Origin: Actinospica robiniae DSM 44927
Lineage (GTDB): Bacteria; Actinomycetota; Actinomycetes; Streptomycetales; Catenulisporaceae
Direction: 5' to 3'
DNA length: 64,000 nt
NCBI RefSeq assembly: GCF_000504285.1
Contig: NZ_KI632511.1
Span: 6,616,154-6,680,153 of the forward strand
Made by a program: the position numbers and the translations under genes. The notes below the pieces were generated by a model. The model was not told the DNA's origin and made no database searches. It saw nothing but the letters and a program-made list of their open reading frames with translations. This document shows, piece by piece, positions 49,390 to 58,452 of this stretch (position 1 is the stretch's first letter; each line of letters begins with the position of its first letter).

Positions 49390-49503
49390 GCTGCCGACGC
49401 GGAACGGCCAGGTCAGCGTGGCCGACCTGAGGCGGACGGGCTACCCGGCCACGCCCCGTGAGATCCTGGCCTTAGCACCGACCGACCGACGAGGGGTATC
49501 CGA

Positions 49504-49881
49504 GTGACAGCGACCGACCGCGCCAAAGACCTGGCGATCGCCGCCGCCGAGGCGGCATCCGACAAGCTCGCGCACGACATCGTGGCGTACGACGTGAGCG
49601 AGGTCTTCGTGATCACCGACGCGTTCGTGCTGGCCTCGGCCCCCACGGACCGCCAGGTGCGCGCGATCGTGGACGGGATCGAGGAGCGGCTGATCGAGCT
49701 CGGCGCGAAGCCCGCCAGGCGCGAAGGCCAGCAGGAGGGCAGGTGGGTGCTGCTCGACTACCTCGACATCGTGGTGCACGTGCAGCACAGCGAGGAGCGC
49801 GAGTACTACCTGCTCGAGAAGCTGTGGAAGGACTGCCCGCGGATCGAGCTGCCGGAAACGGTGACCGGGAGCAGGCCGTGA
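49504..49881 (+). CDS. rsfS: Ribosomal silencing factor RsfS
   Basis: A 125-aa factor that binds L14 on free 50S subunits and blocks their joining with 30S, saving energy in starvation. The family signature runs DVSEVFVITDAFVLASAPTDRQ, then EGRWVLLDYLDIVVHV and the final YYLLEKLWKDCP. The GTG start is used, and its end overlaps the next gene by 4 bases. Confidence 0.95.
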   Translation: MTATDRAKDLAIAAAEAASDKLAHDIVAYDVSEVFVITDAFVLASAPTDRQVRAIVDGIEERLIELGAKPARREGQQEGRWVLLDYLDIVVHVQHSEEREYYLLEKLWKDCPRIELPETVTGSRP

Positions 49882-50645
49882 ACACGGTCGACCTCAACGC
49901 CGGCGACGTCCCCGGGGAGGCGCCCGAGCAGCCCCCGGCCGCCGCCGGCGCCCCCCGCCCCACCGATCGCCACGCGTACTACGTCACCGGCCGCAGGATC
50001 GTGCTGTGGCGGCACGGCCAGACGGAGTGGAACCTCGAGGGCAGGCTCCAGGGCCAGACGGACGTCCCCCTGGACGAGATAGGCCGCGCCCAGGCCCAGG
50101 CCGCCGCGCGCCTCCTCGCCGCCCTCGAGCCCGACGTCGTCATCTCCTCGGACCTCTCCCGGGCCGAGGACACCGCGAGCGCCCTCGCCCGCCTCGTGAA
50201 GCTCGAGGTGGAGCTGGACGAGGGCCTGCGGGAGACGTACGTCGGCACCTGGCAGGGCCTGACGGACGAGGAGATCAAGGCCAAGTTCCCGGAGGAGTAC
50301 GCGGCCTGGCGCAAGGACCACTACCACCAGCGCCGCGGCGGCGGCGAGCTGGAGGCGGAAGTCGCCGAGCGCGCCGTCGCCGCGATCGAGCGCGCCCTGG
50401 CCCGCGTCCCCGCCCGCGGCACCATCGTCGTGGTCACCCACGGCGGCACCGCCCGCGTCGCCATCGCCCGCCTCCTCGGCCTCCCCGAGCAAGCCGCCGG
50501 CGTCCTCGGCGGCCTCTCCAACTGCTGCTGGTCCGTCCTCGGCGAAGGCCACCGCGGCTGGCGCCTGCTCGAGCACAACGCCGGCTCCCTCCCCGAGCCC
50601 GTCATCGGCGACGACCACCTCGACCAGTCCGACACCGAGCCCTGA
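49878..50645 (+). CDS. Histidine phosphatase (phosphoglycerate mutase-like)
   Basis: A 255-aa member of the histidine phosphatase superfamily. LWRHGQTEWNLEGRLQGQTD carries the catalytic RHG, the second His is in VVTHGGTARV, and Glu in EGLRETYVGTWQG acts as acid. The closest relatives are broad-specificity phosphatases found after rsfS in actinobacteria. Its GTG overlaps the rsfS stop (GTGA), so it is coupled to it. The last 25 or so residues are Asp/His-rich. A tRNA gene follows. Confidence 0.92.
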   Translation: MNTVDLNAGDVPGEAPEQPPAAAGAPRPTDRHAYYVTGRRIVLWRHGQTEWNLEGRLQGQTDVPLDEIGRAQAQAAARLLAALEPDVVISSDLSRAEDTASALARLVKLEVELDEGLRETYVGTWQGLTDEEIKAKFPEEYAAWRKDHYHQRRGGGELEAEVAERAVAAIERALARVPARGTIVVVTHGGTARVAIARLLGLPEQAAGVLGGLSNCCWSVLGEGHRGWRLLEHNAGSLPEPVIGDDHLDQSDTEP

Positions 50646-50848
50646 CCCCCCGCCGCCGCCGGCCCGCCCGCCGCTCTGAGCTGCGACGGATAACCGATTT
50701 CCCTTCCGACCCTCACGTTGGCTAATATGGGCGAGCCCGCCCGGGAGCAGCAAGGATCCACGCGGAACCGAAGACTGTGACCGGGGGGACCACCCGAATC
50801 GGTGTAGTAAGATCGACGCCGAAGCGAGTGAACGACAAGTTCATACAA

Positions 50849-50921
50849 GGGGCCATAGCTCAGCTGGTAGAGCATTTGTCTGGCAGACAAAAGGTCAGGG
50901 GTTCGAATCCCCTTGGCTCCA
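50849..50921 (+). tRNA. tRNA-Ala (GGC)
   Basis: The acceptor GGGGCCA pairs with TGGCTCC (one G-T pair). The anticodon loop CTGGCAG contains GGC, and the T-arm GGTTCGAATCC is standard. It is 73 nt. A promoter -10-like TAAGAT lies about 40 bases upstream. It forms the left boundary of the accessory island. Confidence 0.95.
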
Positions 50922-50926
50922 CAGGG

Positions 50927-50966
50927 AAAGATCCCCAGTTCAGTGCTCTGAGCTGGGGATCTTTTG
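50927..50966 (+). terminator. Terminator after tRNA-Ala
   Basis: A 17-bp stem (AAAGATCCCCAGTTCAG with a near-perfect complement) and a 4-base loop end in CTTTT. Confidence 0.88.
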
Positions 50967-51175
50967 TATCGGCATTGACTTACTGGTCTAGTCCACTTGC
51001 CGTACGGGACCGCATAAAGCCGGTCTTGCGAGCAAACAACGAGTGGATGCGCGATCCGGGGTCTGAGGCGGTTTGTACGTACCCGTATTCGTTAGGCCCT
51101 CCCGTAGTTCTCGCCGGTTACCAGAAGCTCTGCCCGGGTTTGGTTCGGCGTTGCGCTCAGATCGGTGCGGGGTGT

Positions 51176-51620
51176 CTAGGCCCGGTCGGACCCCTGTCGG
51201 TATGCATGATCGCGTTGTCGGCGGTCAGGCCGCATTCGCACGCCATCGCGAGCGCGCCGGTAACGAGGCTGGTGCGCATGTGTGGCGCGATCGCCCAGCC
51301 GATCACCTTCTTGCCAGAGACTGCACCGTAGCGGGTGGATCCAGCCTTCGGATGTGCGGAAACAGGAGATGTCGCCCGTGAGTTTCATTCCGGGCATGGG
51401 GCTGCGAGCTGCCGTTGGGGTAGGTCCGGGATCGCGGTGGCGGCTTTGTCGGGTCTGGTCGTGCAGTTCGTGGACGAACGCGAAGCGTTCTCTCGTCGGC
51501 GCGTGATGGATCAACGCTTCGGCCGCGTCCCGCAGGACGTCGGCTTCCTCGCGCAGCGTCTACAGCTCGCGTTCTCGGCGGCGCGGTTGTCCGCGGGTGT
51601 CGGCAAGGGCGGCTTCGAGA
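51176..51620 (-). pseudogene. IS3-family transposase remnant
   Basis: On the minus strand the frame reads LEAALADTRGQ, a stop, then TLREEADVLRDAAEALIHH and ERFAFVHELHD. It jumps to MKLTGDISCFRTSEGW, with the first catalytic Asp. In another frame KVIGWAIAPHMRTS and DNAIMHTDRG, with the second Asp, continue. About 100 residues are missing and several frameshifts are present. It belongs to the same family as the copy at 54617-55634 but in the opposite orientation, so the caspase/EACC1 genes lie between inverted copies. Confidence 0.8.
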
Positions 51621-51735
51621 TCACCTGGCACAGCGCGACATGAACGAGACGCTGGCACCAACAGACGCGCTACCGTCGTCCCGTTGCTGTTCTGTGGCGC
51701 AGCGGACACAACGCCAGAACCCACCCGGCCGCATG

Positions 51736-51924
51736 TTAAAGCTCTGGTGGGCCCAGGTGGTGGCAGAAACCGCGTCCACTCCAGGCGGTGCTGCGGCGTT
51801 CAAGGAGCGCGATCTGGTGGCGCAGGAGCAAGATTTTCGCGTCTTTCCAGGCTGTGGAACGGCGTGACAGTCTCAGCCACACGGGCAGACGCACGGCCAG
51901 GAGGAAGACGAACCGCAGGCACAT
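51736..51924 (-). pseudogene. Integrase-core transposase N-terminal fragment
   Basis: Only the start is left: a hydrophobic N-terminus, then WKDAKILLLRHQIALLERR, the diagnostic helix of a common streptomycete integrase-core transposase. After about 45 residues homology ends abruptly. No catalytic domain remains. Confidence 0.6.
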
Positions 51925-52269
51925 AGCAGACGATCATCGCGGAGCAACCGTGGAGACGACAACTCGCCCGCAGGCTGACCTGCGCGGACGAGGAATTCGG
52001 CAAGCACAGGGCATCGGTGCCCTGGCGTTGATCGCTGCCGGGCCGGTGTCATCGAGAGGGCATGTCGGCAGCGCTGATGGCTGAAACCATGTGCTGTGTC
52101 GCGGCGCGGCGAGTACAGAGATAGTCACCGCTCTTCGATGTGAACTCGTAGAACTTGTAGCGGTACAGGTTCAACGACGCATTACCACGTCGTCGCCGGC
52201 GCCCAGGCTAGCGATCGGGGAGTCGAACCGGCCGGGTCAGCATGTCTGCTGTTGTATCCGAGGAGCCGC
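51925..52269. other. Intergenic, no gene seen
   Basis: This stretch has lower GC than most of the window. I find no convincing frame, repeat or RNA structure in it; it is probably eroded insertion-sequence DNA. Confidence 0.45.
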
Positions 52270-53745
52270 TCAGGGGCAGGTGAGGGTGACGGCGGAGACG
52301 GTCATGGGTCCCGGGACGCCGCTGGTGCGTGAGTCGGTGAAGTCGAGTACCGCCTGACCGGTGGGGAAGGGGCCGGCAGGGTGGGTCTGCCAGGTGCCTT
52401 GAAGCCTGACCTGTGACAGGTCGAAGTTGGGGTGCGGGTCGTCGGTAAAGTCGTTCTTTTTGGTGGTCCAGAAGTAATGGGCGTTGTACTGCGAGTAGCT
52501 GGAGCGAGCGACGTAGATGTGGAAGGTGCACGCGGCGTGAGTCGGGACGTTGTTGAAGATCCACTGGGCGTAGTTCATCCAGTTGTCGGCGGCGGCATTT
52601 GTGGTGGGCTCGGTGTACATCAGGCTGTTCGGGCAGGTGGTCGTTGGCACGGTCCCGGTCGCGGGCACGGTGGTCCACGGGTGCGCCGTCTTAGCCAGCT
52701 GCGGGTTGAACTGGGCGTGGTTCGTAGAGGGGCAGCCGGGGCCCACGGTCTGGTCGTAGGCGAGTTCGGGGGGCGCGGCCGTGGCCGAGAACGGAGCGCC
52801 GGAGGTGATGCGGGCGGTGGTGGGAGTGGTGGGCGGCGTGGATAGGTGCGTCGAGCCGCCGGTCCACGGGTGGGTCGCGAGCACGGCGGCGAGGGCGAGG
52901 AGCGCGACCAGCGACGGTACGGCGATTTTGGCCCGCGTGAGGGTCGAAAGCAGCCCTCCGGCGGTTTCCCTAGGGTTCGGCCCGGGGGATGGCTGTTCGT
53001 CCGGACTGGCCGTGTTGCGTGCGAAGGGATATTGGCGGGCGCCGCGGGTGCCGGCTTCGACGGGTTCGGGCAGGTTGGCGCGCAGCAGGCGGGCGCGCAT
53101 CTCCAGGAAGATCTGGTCCAGGCGTAGGGTCGCGGGCAGGTGGGGGATACCGGCGTGCACGACGTCGAGCAGGGCCTGGGTGAAGTAGGTCGGTTCTCCG
53201 GTCAGCGGGGCTTTGGCCTTCTTGTCCCGGGCGCTGGCGCCGATGTAGTAGAGGCCGTCGACCGGGTAGACCTCGGCGATGTCGGCGGACTGGAACGCGT
53301 AGTTGGCCTTGTTGCCCAGTTCCGCGTGGCAGCAGTCGAGGATGACCAGTTTGGTGGCCGCCCGGCAGCCCCGCATGATTTTCGTGAGGTTGTCGTAGAG
53401 CATGGCGGTGTGCGCCAGGGCCTCGGGATGTGGGTCGGTATCGCCCAAGGCCAGTGCGAGCTGCCCGTCCGGGGTGCGCATCCCGTGTCCGACGTAGTAG
53501 ACCAACAGGACATCCTGCGCCTCGCGCACCTCCGCGAGGACCCGGCGGGCCAGCTCGTGCGGCGCGGCCACGTCTACCAGGGTGGTGACCCGGTCGGCGG
53601 GCCAGCCGCACAGCTCGCTTGTGAGCAGGTCGGCCATCGCCGTGACGCTGCCGTGGGCTGCGGGCAGGTCCGGGATCCGGGAATGCCCGCTGTAGAGGGC
53701 GTTGCCGATCAGGATCGCGCGGGATCGTGAGAGGTCACGATCCAT
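52270..53745 (-). CDS. Caspase-like (C14) protein with transmembrane and shared extracytoplasmic domain
   Basis: An N-terminal caspase/metacaspase-type protease (about 1-235) with catalytic His87 in VYYVGHGMR and Cys139 in VILDCCHAE. A linker and one transmembrane helix at 274-291 (VPSLVALLALAAVLA) follow. A C-terminal domain of about 160 residues outside the cell (domain X here) begins YDQTVGPGC and ends SAVTLTC. It aligns by eye with the C-terminal domain of the HTH protein at 61664-62797: CTFHIYVARSSYSQYNA against CTFHIYIADSPLSKYNA, each with several Cys. It is presumably an effector triggered from outside. ATG 53745 overlaps the EACC1 gene by 11 bases. Confidence 0.85.
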   Translation of the reverse strand: MDRDLSRSRAILIGNALYSGHSRIPDLPAAHGSVTAMADLLTSELCGWPADRVTTLVDVAAPHELARRVLAEVREAQDVLLVYYVGHGMRTPDGQLALALGDTDPHPEALAHTAMLYDNLTKIMRGCRAATKLVILDCCHAELGNKANYAFQSADIAEVYPVDGLYYIGASARDKKAKAPLTGEPTYFTQALLDVVHAGIPHLPATLRLDQIFLEMRARLLRANLPEPVEAGTRGARQYPFARNTASPDEQPSPGPNPRETAGGLLSTLTRAKIAVPSLVALLALAAVLATHPWTGGSTHLSTPPTTPTTARITSGAPFSATAAPPELAYDQTVGPGCPSTNHAQFNPQLAKTAHPWTTVPATGTVPTTTCPNSLMYTEPTTNAAADNWMNYAQWIFNNVPTHAACTFHIYVARSSYSQYNAHYFWTTKKNDFTDDPHPNFDLSQVRLQGTWQTHPAGPFPTGQAVLDFTDSRTSGVPGPMTVSAVTLTCP

Positions 53746-54076
53746 CGAGCAGCTCCTTGACCAGGGGTAGCACCTCGTCGAGATTGTCCGCGCTGATCTC
53801 CAGCCGGTTCCGGCCGCGGCGGAGCTTCAGGGTGAAGCTCGGTCCGCGCGACTCGACCAGCGTCTTGATGATCTCCAGGAACACGGTGATTGCGCCGCCG
53901 GAGCAGGCCACGGTCAGCAGGTCGAGCACCGAGCCCTGCTCGCCCGGCTCCACTGGCGCCGGGACCGCCTCGAGCGCGATTCCCGGGATCCCGCGCAGCT
54001 CGGCGTAGAGTGCGTCGAAGTCGTCGAGGTCCCCCGCGGAAAGCTCGACCTCGCCGCTGCCGGGTCGCTCTGCCAC
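53735..54076 (-). CDS. EACC1-type effector-associated component
   Basis: A 113-aa soluble protein matching effector-associated constant component 1, a short alpha/beta unit described in actinobacterial conflict systems with caspases and other effectors. Residues such as LLTVACSGGAITVFLEIIKTLVE and LKLRRGRNRLEISADNLDE fit it; the acidic start (SGEVELSAGDLDDFDALYAE) is also typical. GTG 54076 has GGAGGGG before it. It is translated with the caspase gene through an 11-base overlap, so the two act together; EACC1 is thought to link a trigger to its effector. Confidence 0.85.
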   Translation of the reverse strand: MAERPGSGEVELSAGDLDDFDALYAELRGIPGIALEAVPAPVEPGEQGSVLDLLTVACSGGAITVFLEIIKTLVESRGPSFTLKLRRGRNRLEISADNLDEVLPLVKELLDGS

Positions 54077-54616
54077 CTGATCTCCCCTCCATCTCGGCAA
54101 ACGCGGACGGCGCTGTCGCGGTGTGGGCCGCGACGATGTCCGCGCTACGTTGAGTTGTCCATCACACCGCCAGCCTGGGCGGATGGCGTATGTGACTACT
54201 GACAAACTTTCAGGAAACCGCCCTCGCGTGAAGGGGATCGCCGGATGTCCCCGATAACGATTCAGCACACTGATGCGACTCGGTGCGTTCCGCCCGCCGA
54301 CCGGGTGGGCACCCTGACTTCTGCGATCCTGCGGGGCGTCGGCTGTCGTTGGGTGGAGTCCCACTGATGGGCGGGACTCCACTCACGGATCACGCCAGCG
54401 CCGTGGTCACGTGCTCCGCTTCGTGGCTCGGCGGCTTGAACTGGTCCGTGGGCTGATCTTGTGATGACTCGACACGCTTATGCACCTCCTGTTGATTTCT
54501 GAGCTGGTTGAGATGATCGGGTGGCTGCTACGACAGTGTTGGGGTTCTGGCCCGGTTCAGTAACACGCTCTCTCGAGGTTGGCCGCATGCGGCAGAGTTC
54601 GATCATGTCCCGCTGA
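54077..54616. other. Upstream region of the EACC1-caspase pair, no gene
   Basis: No coding frame is convincing. The pair's promoter should be here. A short GGCGGGACTCC/GGAGTCCCAC inverted pair occurs near 54355-54385. The right part is the left flank of the IS3 remnant. Confidence 0.4.
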
Positions 54617-55634
54617 GCAAGCCGTCATGACTTCGCTGCTGCTGTCGCCGAATTGCGCGAGGAGCTGCGCCCTTGCCCGCGTGAGGTCCAAGGCCTGCGT
54701 CGGGAAAACGAGATCCTGTGTGAAGCGGCGGAGCCATTGATCCACCGCGCGTCGGCGCGGGAGCGCTTCGCTTTCGTCCATGGACTGCGCAACCGGTTCA
54801 GCGCCAAGTTGCTGTGCCGCGTCCTGGTGACCGACGGCGCGAACTACCGCGCTTGGGTCCGTGCGGAGCGCAAACGCCGAGACCGTGCATACGACGACGA
54901 GCGACTCATTGAGTTGATCACCGAGGTCCACACTGCGTTCTCTGCCTACGGCGCCGAACGTGTCACCTGCGAGCTCAAGCGCCAGGGCGTTGAGGTGGGA
55001 CGACGTCGGGTGGCGCGGTTGGTGCGCGAGAACGGCATCATCGGGATCACCCGACGCTGGCGACGGAGCCTGACGAAGCCAGATCCCGGTGCGGCTGTGG
55101 TCCCTGACCTGATACGACGTCAGTTCGCCGCGCCGATGGCCGGCCTGAAGTTGATCGGCGACATCAGCTGCTTCCGCACCGGGGAAGGCTGGCTCTACCT
55201 ATACCGTCCTGGATCTGTGCAGCAAGGGGTTGATCGGGTATGCGCTCGCGCCGCATATGCGAGTGAATCTCGTGGTCGAGGCGATCGGTGTGGCCCACTC
55301 CACCGGGCTGGTCGCCGGCAACGCGATCATGCATACCGATCGCGGCAGTCAGTATCATGCGAAGCTCTACCGCAACGTGCTGCAGCGTCTCGACATTCGC
55401 CAGAGCACCGGCCGGACCGGATCGTGTCTCGACGGCGCGGCCGCCGAATCCTTCTTCGCCACGCTCAAGGCCGAGATCGCTACCGACTCCTGGCCCGACC
55501 GTGCCACCGCACGCCGAGACATCAAGAACTGGATCGAGCTGTACAACGGTCGCCGCCTGCACTCCTCGCTCGGCTACACCACTCCGGTCGAGTCGCGTAC
55601 CGCCTGGCAGCGGCGCATAGCAATAGCGGCATAA
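54617..55634 (+). pseudogene. IS3-family transposase, frameshifted
   Basis: The frame starts with an OrfA-like tail (GLRRENEILCEAAEPLIHR) and the OrfB N-terminus ERFAFVHGLRNRF. It carries HTH_21-like sequence (AFSAYGAERVTCELKRQG) and the first catalytic Asp (LIGDISCFRTGEG). A two-base loss near 55200 shifts the frame, after which SKGLIGYALAPHM, DRGSQYH (second Asp) and GAAAESFFATL (Glu) follow to the stop. The DDE triad is intact but in two frames, so it is inactive. The second part could be read from 55230. Confidence 0.85.
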
Positions 55635-55654
55635 ACAGGGGGGTGGAAGACGGG

Positions 55655-55917
55655 GCTGACTCCATGACGCTGGAGGCGCCGTCGGCCACCTCGGTCGGGT
55701 TGTGCCTGGCCCACGCGGCGATCGACAAGCGGGTATGGCTGGAGCGGCTGGGAGTGCCGGCGCCGTGGCCGATGAGCGGGAAGCCGTTCGCGCTGTACCT
55801 GGACAACGCCGCCGAGTTCAAGAGCGAGGCGCTGCGCCGCGGCTGCGAGCAGCACGGGATCGTGCTGGACTACCGGCCGAAGGGTCTTGCGCACTTCGGC
55901 GGGAAGGCTCGCGCAGC
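55655..55917 (+). pseudogene. Mu-type transposase/integrase core fragment
   Basis: A frame with MTLEAPSATSVGLCLAHAAI, LYLDNAAEFKSEALRRGCEQ and KGLAHFGGKA is the middle of a Mu/TnsB-like DDE integrase. LDNAAEF holds the second catalytic Asp. It starts 20 bases after the IS3 stop and breaks off at about 55917, where the next fragment begins on the other strand. Confidence 0.65.
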
Positions 55918-55919
55918 GC

Positions 55920-56011
55920 CCCTGGATGAGGCGGGCCAGGAAGTAGACCGTCTCGCGCCGCGCCTCCAGGGCACAGGTGAAGCTGATCGGATCGTCTGCG
56001 ACACTGGACAT
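55920..56011 (-). pseudogene. IS5-type transposase N-terminal fragment
   Basis: MSSVADDPISFTCALEARR and ETVYFLARLI match the first 30 or so residues of a DDE superfamily (IS5-like) transposase common in streptomycetes. It is cut by the junction with the Mu-type fragment. Upstream on its strand (56017-56067) is a nested hairpin (CCCCTGGT...ACCAGGGG) that looks like the element's terminal or leader region. Confidence 0.55.
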
Positions 56012-56241
56012 GCGAAACCCCTGGTTCTGGAGCCTGTCTTGGTCGACAGACTTCTTACCAGGGGCTTCGCGTCATCTGTGACGCGGGGTCAGATCGATGG
56101 CGCAGCAACGCGATCCACGGGGACGACTATCAGGCGTAGTCGACATGTTGCACGGAAAGGCTCAATGCGCAACCGCTATCGCCAGCACCCGCGAGTTGCG
56201 CGGCCAGCAGCTGCTGGCCGAGATCCGGCGGGCACACCCGC

Positions 56242-58452
56242 TCATTCCACGACCGGAAGGCCGAGGGCGTGGTACCACATCATGTCCGGCTCAGCCGTGA
56301 AGATCTCTGACGTGGTAGCTTCGGTGACTACCCAAGCGCCCCGCTCGACCTCTGCCGCGATTTGCCCGGCTCCCCAACCGGCGTAGCCCGCGAAGATCCG
56401 CATGTGGCCCGTCATTGACGCGACCTCCGCAGGGTCGGCGTCTAGATCGACTAGCCCGAGCGCCCCGTTGATTCTTCTAAACCATGGTGGGGTTGATTCG
56501 GGTGACGGCGACTTCAGCATGACGAGTCCCAGTGCGGAGTCCAGGGATGCGGGGCCGCCCACAAACGCTACGGGCGGCGAGTCGACATGCATCGCCCACT
56601 GCGGGAGCACGTCTGCGACTGGCACTAGGGAGGGCCGATTAAGCACGAGGGCGAGTGCGCCGTCATCGTCGTGGTCGAGGACGAGAAGCGCGGTTTCGCG
56701 GAAGTTTGGATCTGTGAGCGCCGGCCGCGCAACTAGCAGGCGACCGGTTATGTGGTCGGGTAACACTGGTCGATATCCACCCGCGAACTTCGCCGTCGTT
56801 GCGGCGGCTTTCGCCACGGCATGGTCCGTGGACGTGCTCGCGGAAGCGTAGGCGTTGAGCGCATCCGCTACACGCCCCCGGCGTTCGAGCAGTACGCCAA
56901 GCCAGAAAGCGGCGGGCGGCGCGTACGAGGCGTTTCCGGATCCCGAGATTCTCCGAAACTCCACTTCAGCGGTGGTCCAGTTACTCTCGTCGTGCATCGA
57001 GGCCATCGCCTCGTTAAAGTACTCACGGACGGTAGCGTCGTCGATTGCGCCATCTGGACTGTCAGGGGCCTCCGCGGATGCGTCGAGCCGGGTGGTCAGG
57101 GTGTCGGGGTGGTCCGGGCTGGGCATCCGTTCGGGGTCTTCGAGCAGTCCGGCTTGGGCGGCCGCGGCGCCGGCCGCATCCCCTGCCTCCCGCCGAAAGC
57201 GGGCGAGGTTGTGGAGGGTGGTCAGGGTGTCGGGGTGGTCCGGGCCGAGCACCCGCAGCTGCTCGTCGAGCAGGTCGGCATAGGCGACTGCGGCCCCGGC
57301 CGCATCCCCGGCCCGCGTACGAAAGTCGGCGAGGTTGCCGCGAGCGGTCAGGGTCGCGGGGTGATCCGGACCGAGTACCCGCAGCAGCTGTGGCAGCAGT
57401 TCGGCGTGGGCGGTCGCGGCGCCGGCCGCATCCCCCGCGAGGCCCCGAAAGCCCGCGAGGTTTTGACGGGTGGTCAGGGTGACGGGGTGGTCGGGACCGA
57501 GTACCCGCAGCAGATCCGGCAGCAGGTCGGCGAACGCTGCTGCGGCGCCGGCCGCATCGCCCGCGTCTCCCCGCCAGAGGGCGAAGTTGTTGCGGGTGGT
57601 CAGGGTGTCGAGGTGGTCCGGGCCGAGTACTCGCAGCCGGTCGTCGAGCAGGTCGGCATAGGCCGCGGCGGCGCCAGCCGCATCCCCCGCCTGCCCCTGC
57701 CAGTAGGCGAGGTTGCTGCGGGTCTTAAGGGTGTCGGGGTGGTCCGGGCCGAGCACCCGTTCGCGGGTTTCGAGCAGTCCGGCGTAGGCGGCCGCGGCGC
57801 CGGCCGCATCCCCCGCCCGCCCCCGAAAGCCCGCGAGATTGCTGCAGGTGGTCAGGGTGGAGGGGTGGTCCGGACCGAGTACCCGCCGCAGATCCGGCAG
57901 CAAGTCGGCATAGGCGGCCGCAGCGCCGGCCGCATCCCCCGCCTCCCCCCGAAAGCGGGCGAGTTCGTGACGGACGGTCAAAGTGTTGGGGTGGTCCGGG
58001 CCGTGCACCCGCAGCAGATCCGGCAGCAGTTCGGCATAGGCGGCCGCGGCGCCAGCCGCATCCCCCGCCTCCCCCTGCCGATGGGCGAGGTTGCCGCGGG
58101 TGGTCAGGGTCTCTGGGTGATCCGGACCGTGCACCCGCAGCAGATCCGGCAGCAGATCGGCGAGCGTGGCCGCGGCGCCAGCCGCATCCCCCGCCTCCCC
58201 CTGCCGATGGGCGAGGTTGCCGCGGATGGTCAGGGTGTCGGGGTGATCCGGACCGTGCACCCGCAGCAGATCCGGCAGCAGATCGGCGAGTGCGGCCGCG
58301 GCGCCAGCCGCATCCCCCGCCTCCCCCTGCCAGTGGGCGAGGTTGCCGCGGATGGTCAGGGTCTCTGGGTGGTCGGAGCCGAGCACCCGCCGCAGATCCG
58401 GCAGCAGATCGGCGAGTGCGGCCGCGGCGCCAGCCGCATCCCCCGCTCCCCC
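56242..58452 (-). CDS. Downstream half of split STAND protein: TPR array and YqgE/AlgH domain
   Basis: This frame continues the protein that starts at 60719 after a one-base deletion at 58445-58447. It has no ribosome binding site or clear start of its own, so it is either unread or made by slippage or reinitiation. About 11 TPR units run from 58452 to about 57060, then a helical segment (YFNEAMASMHDESNWTTAEV). The final 171 residues (56245-56757) form a YqgE/AlgH (UPF0301) domain: GRLLVARPALTDPNFRETA, FVGGPASLDSALGLVML and IFAGYAGWGAGQ. AlgH-type proteins are normally stand-alone, about 190 aa, and of unsettled function. Confidence 0.8.
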   Translation of the reverse strand, partial: GGAGDAAGAAAALADLLPDLRRVLGSDHPETLTIRGNLAHWQGEAGDAAGAAAALADLLPDLLRVHGPDHPDTLTIRGNLAHRQGEAGDAAGAAATLADLLPDLLRVHGPDHPETLTTRGNLAHRQGEAGDAAGAAAAYAELLPDLLRVHGPDHPNTLTVRHELARFRGEAGDAAGAAAAYADLLPDLRRVLGPDHPSTLTTCSNLAGFRGRAGDAAGAAAAYAGLLETRERVLGPDHPDTLKTRSNLAYWQGQAGDAAGAAAAYADLLDDRLRVLGPDHLDTLTTRNNFALWRGDAGDAAGAAAAFADLLPDLLRVLGPDHPVTLTTRQNLAGFRGLAGDAAGAATAHAELLPQLLRVLGPDHPATLTARGNLADFRTRAGDAAGAAVAYADLLDEQLRVLGPDHPDTLTTLHNLARFRREAGDAAGAAAAQAGLLEDPERMPSPDHPDTLTTRLDASAEAPDSPDGAIDDATVREYFNEAMASMHDESNWTTAEVEFRRISGSGNASYAPPAAFWLGVLLERRGRVADALNAYASASTSTDHAVAKAAATTAKFAGGYRPVLPDHITGRLLVARPALTDPNFRETALLVLDHDDDGALALVLNRPSLVPVADVLPQWAMHVDSPPVAFVGGPASLDSALGLVMLKSPSPESTPPWFRRINGALGLVDLDADPAEVASMTGHMRIFAGYAGWGAGQIAAEVERGAWVVTEATTSEIFTAEPDMMWYHALGLPVVE

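Noticed and set aside
50849-50921. tRNA-Ala as an integration site with a duplicated 3' end
   Set aside because: I looked for a second copy of its 3' end in the window and saw none; the island boundary is only inferred.
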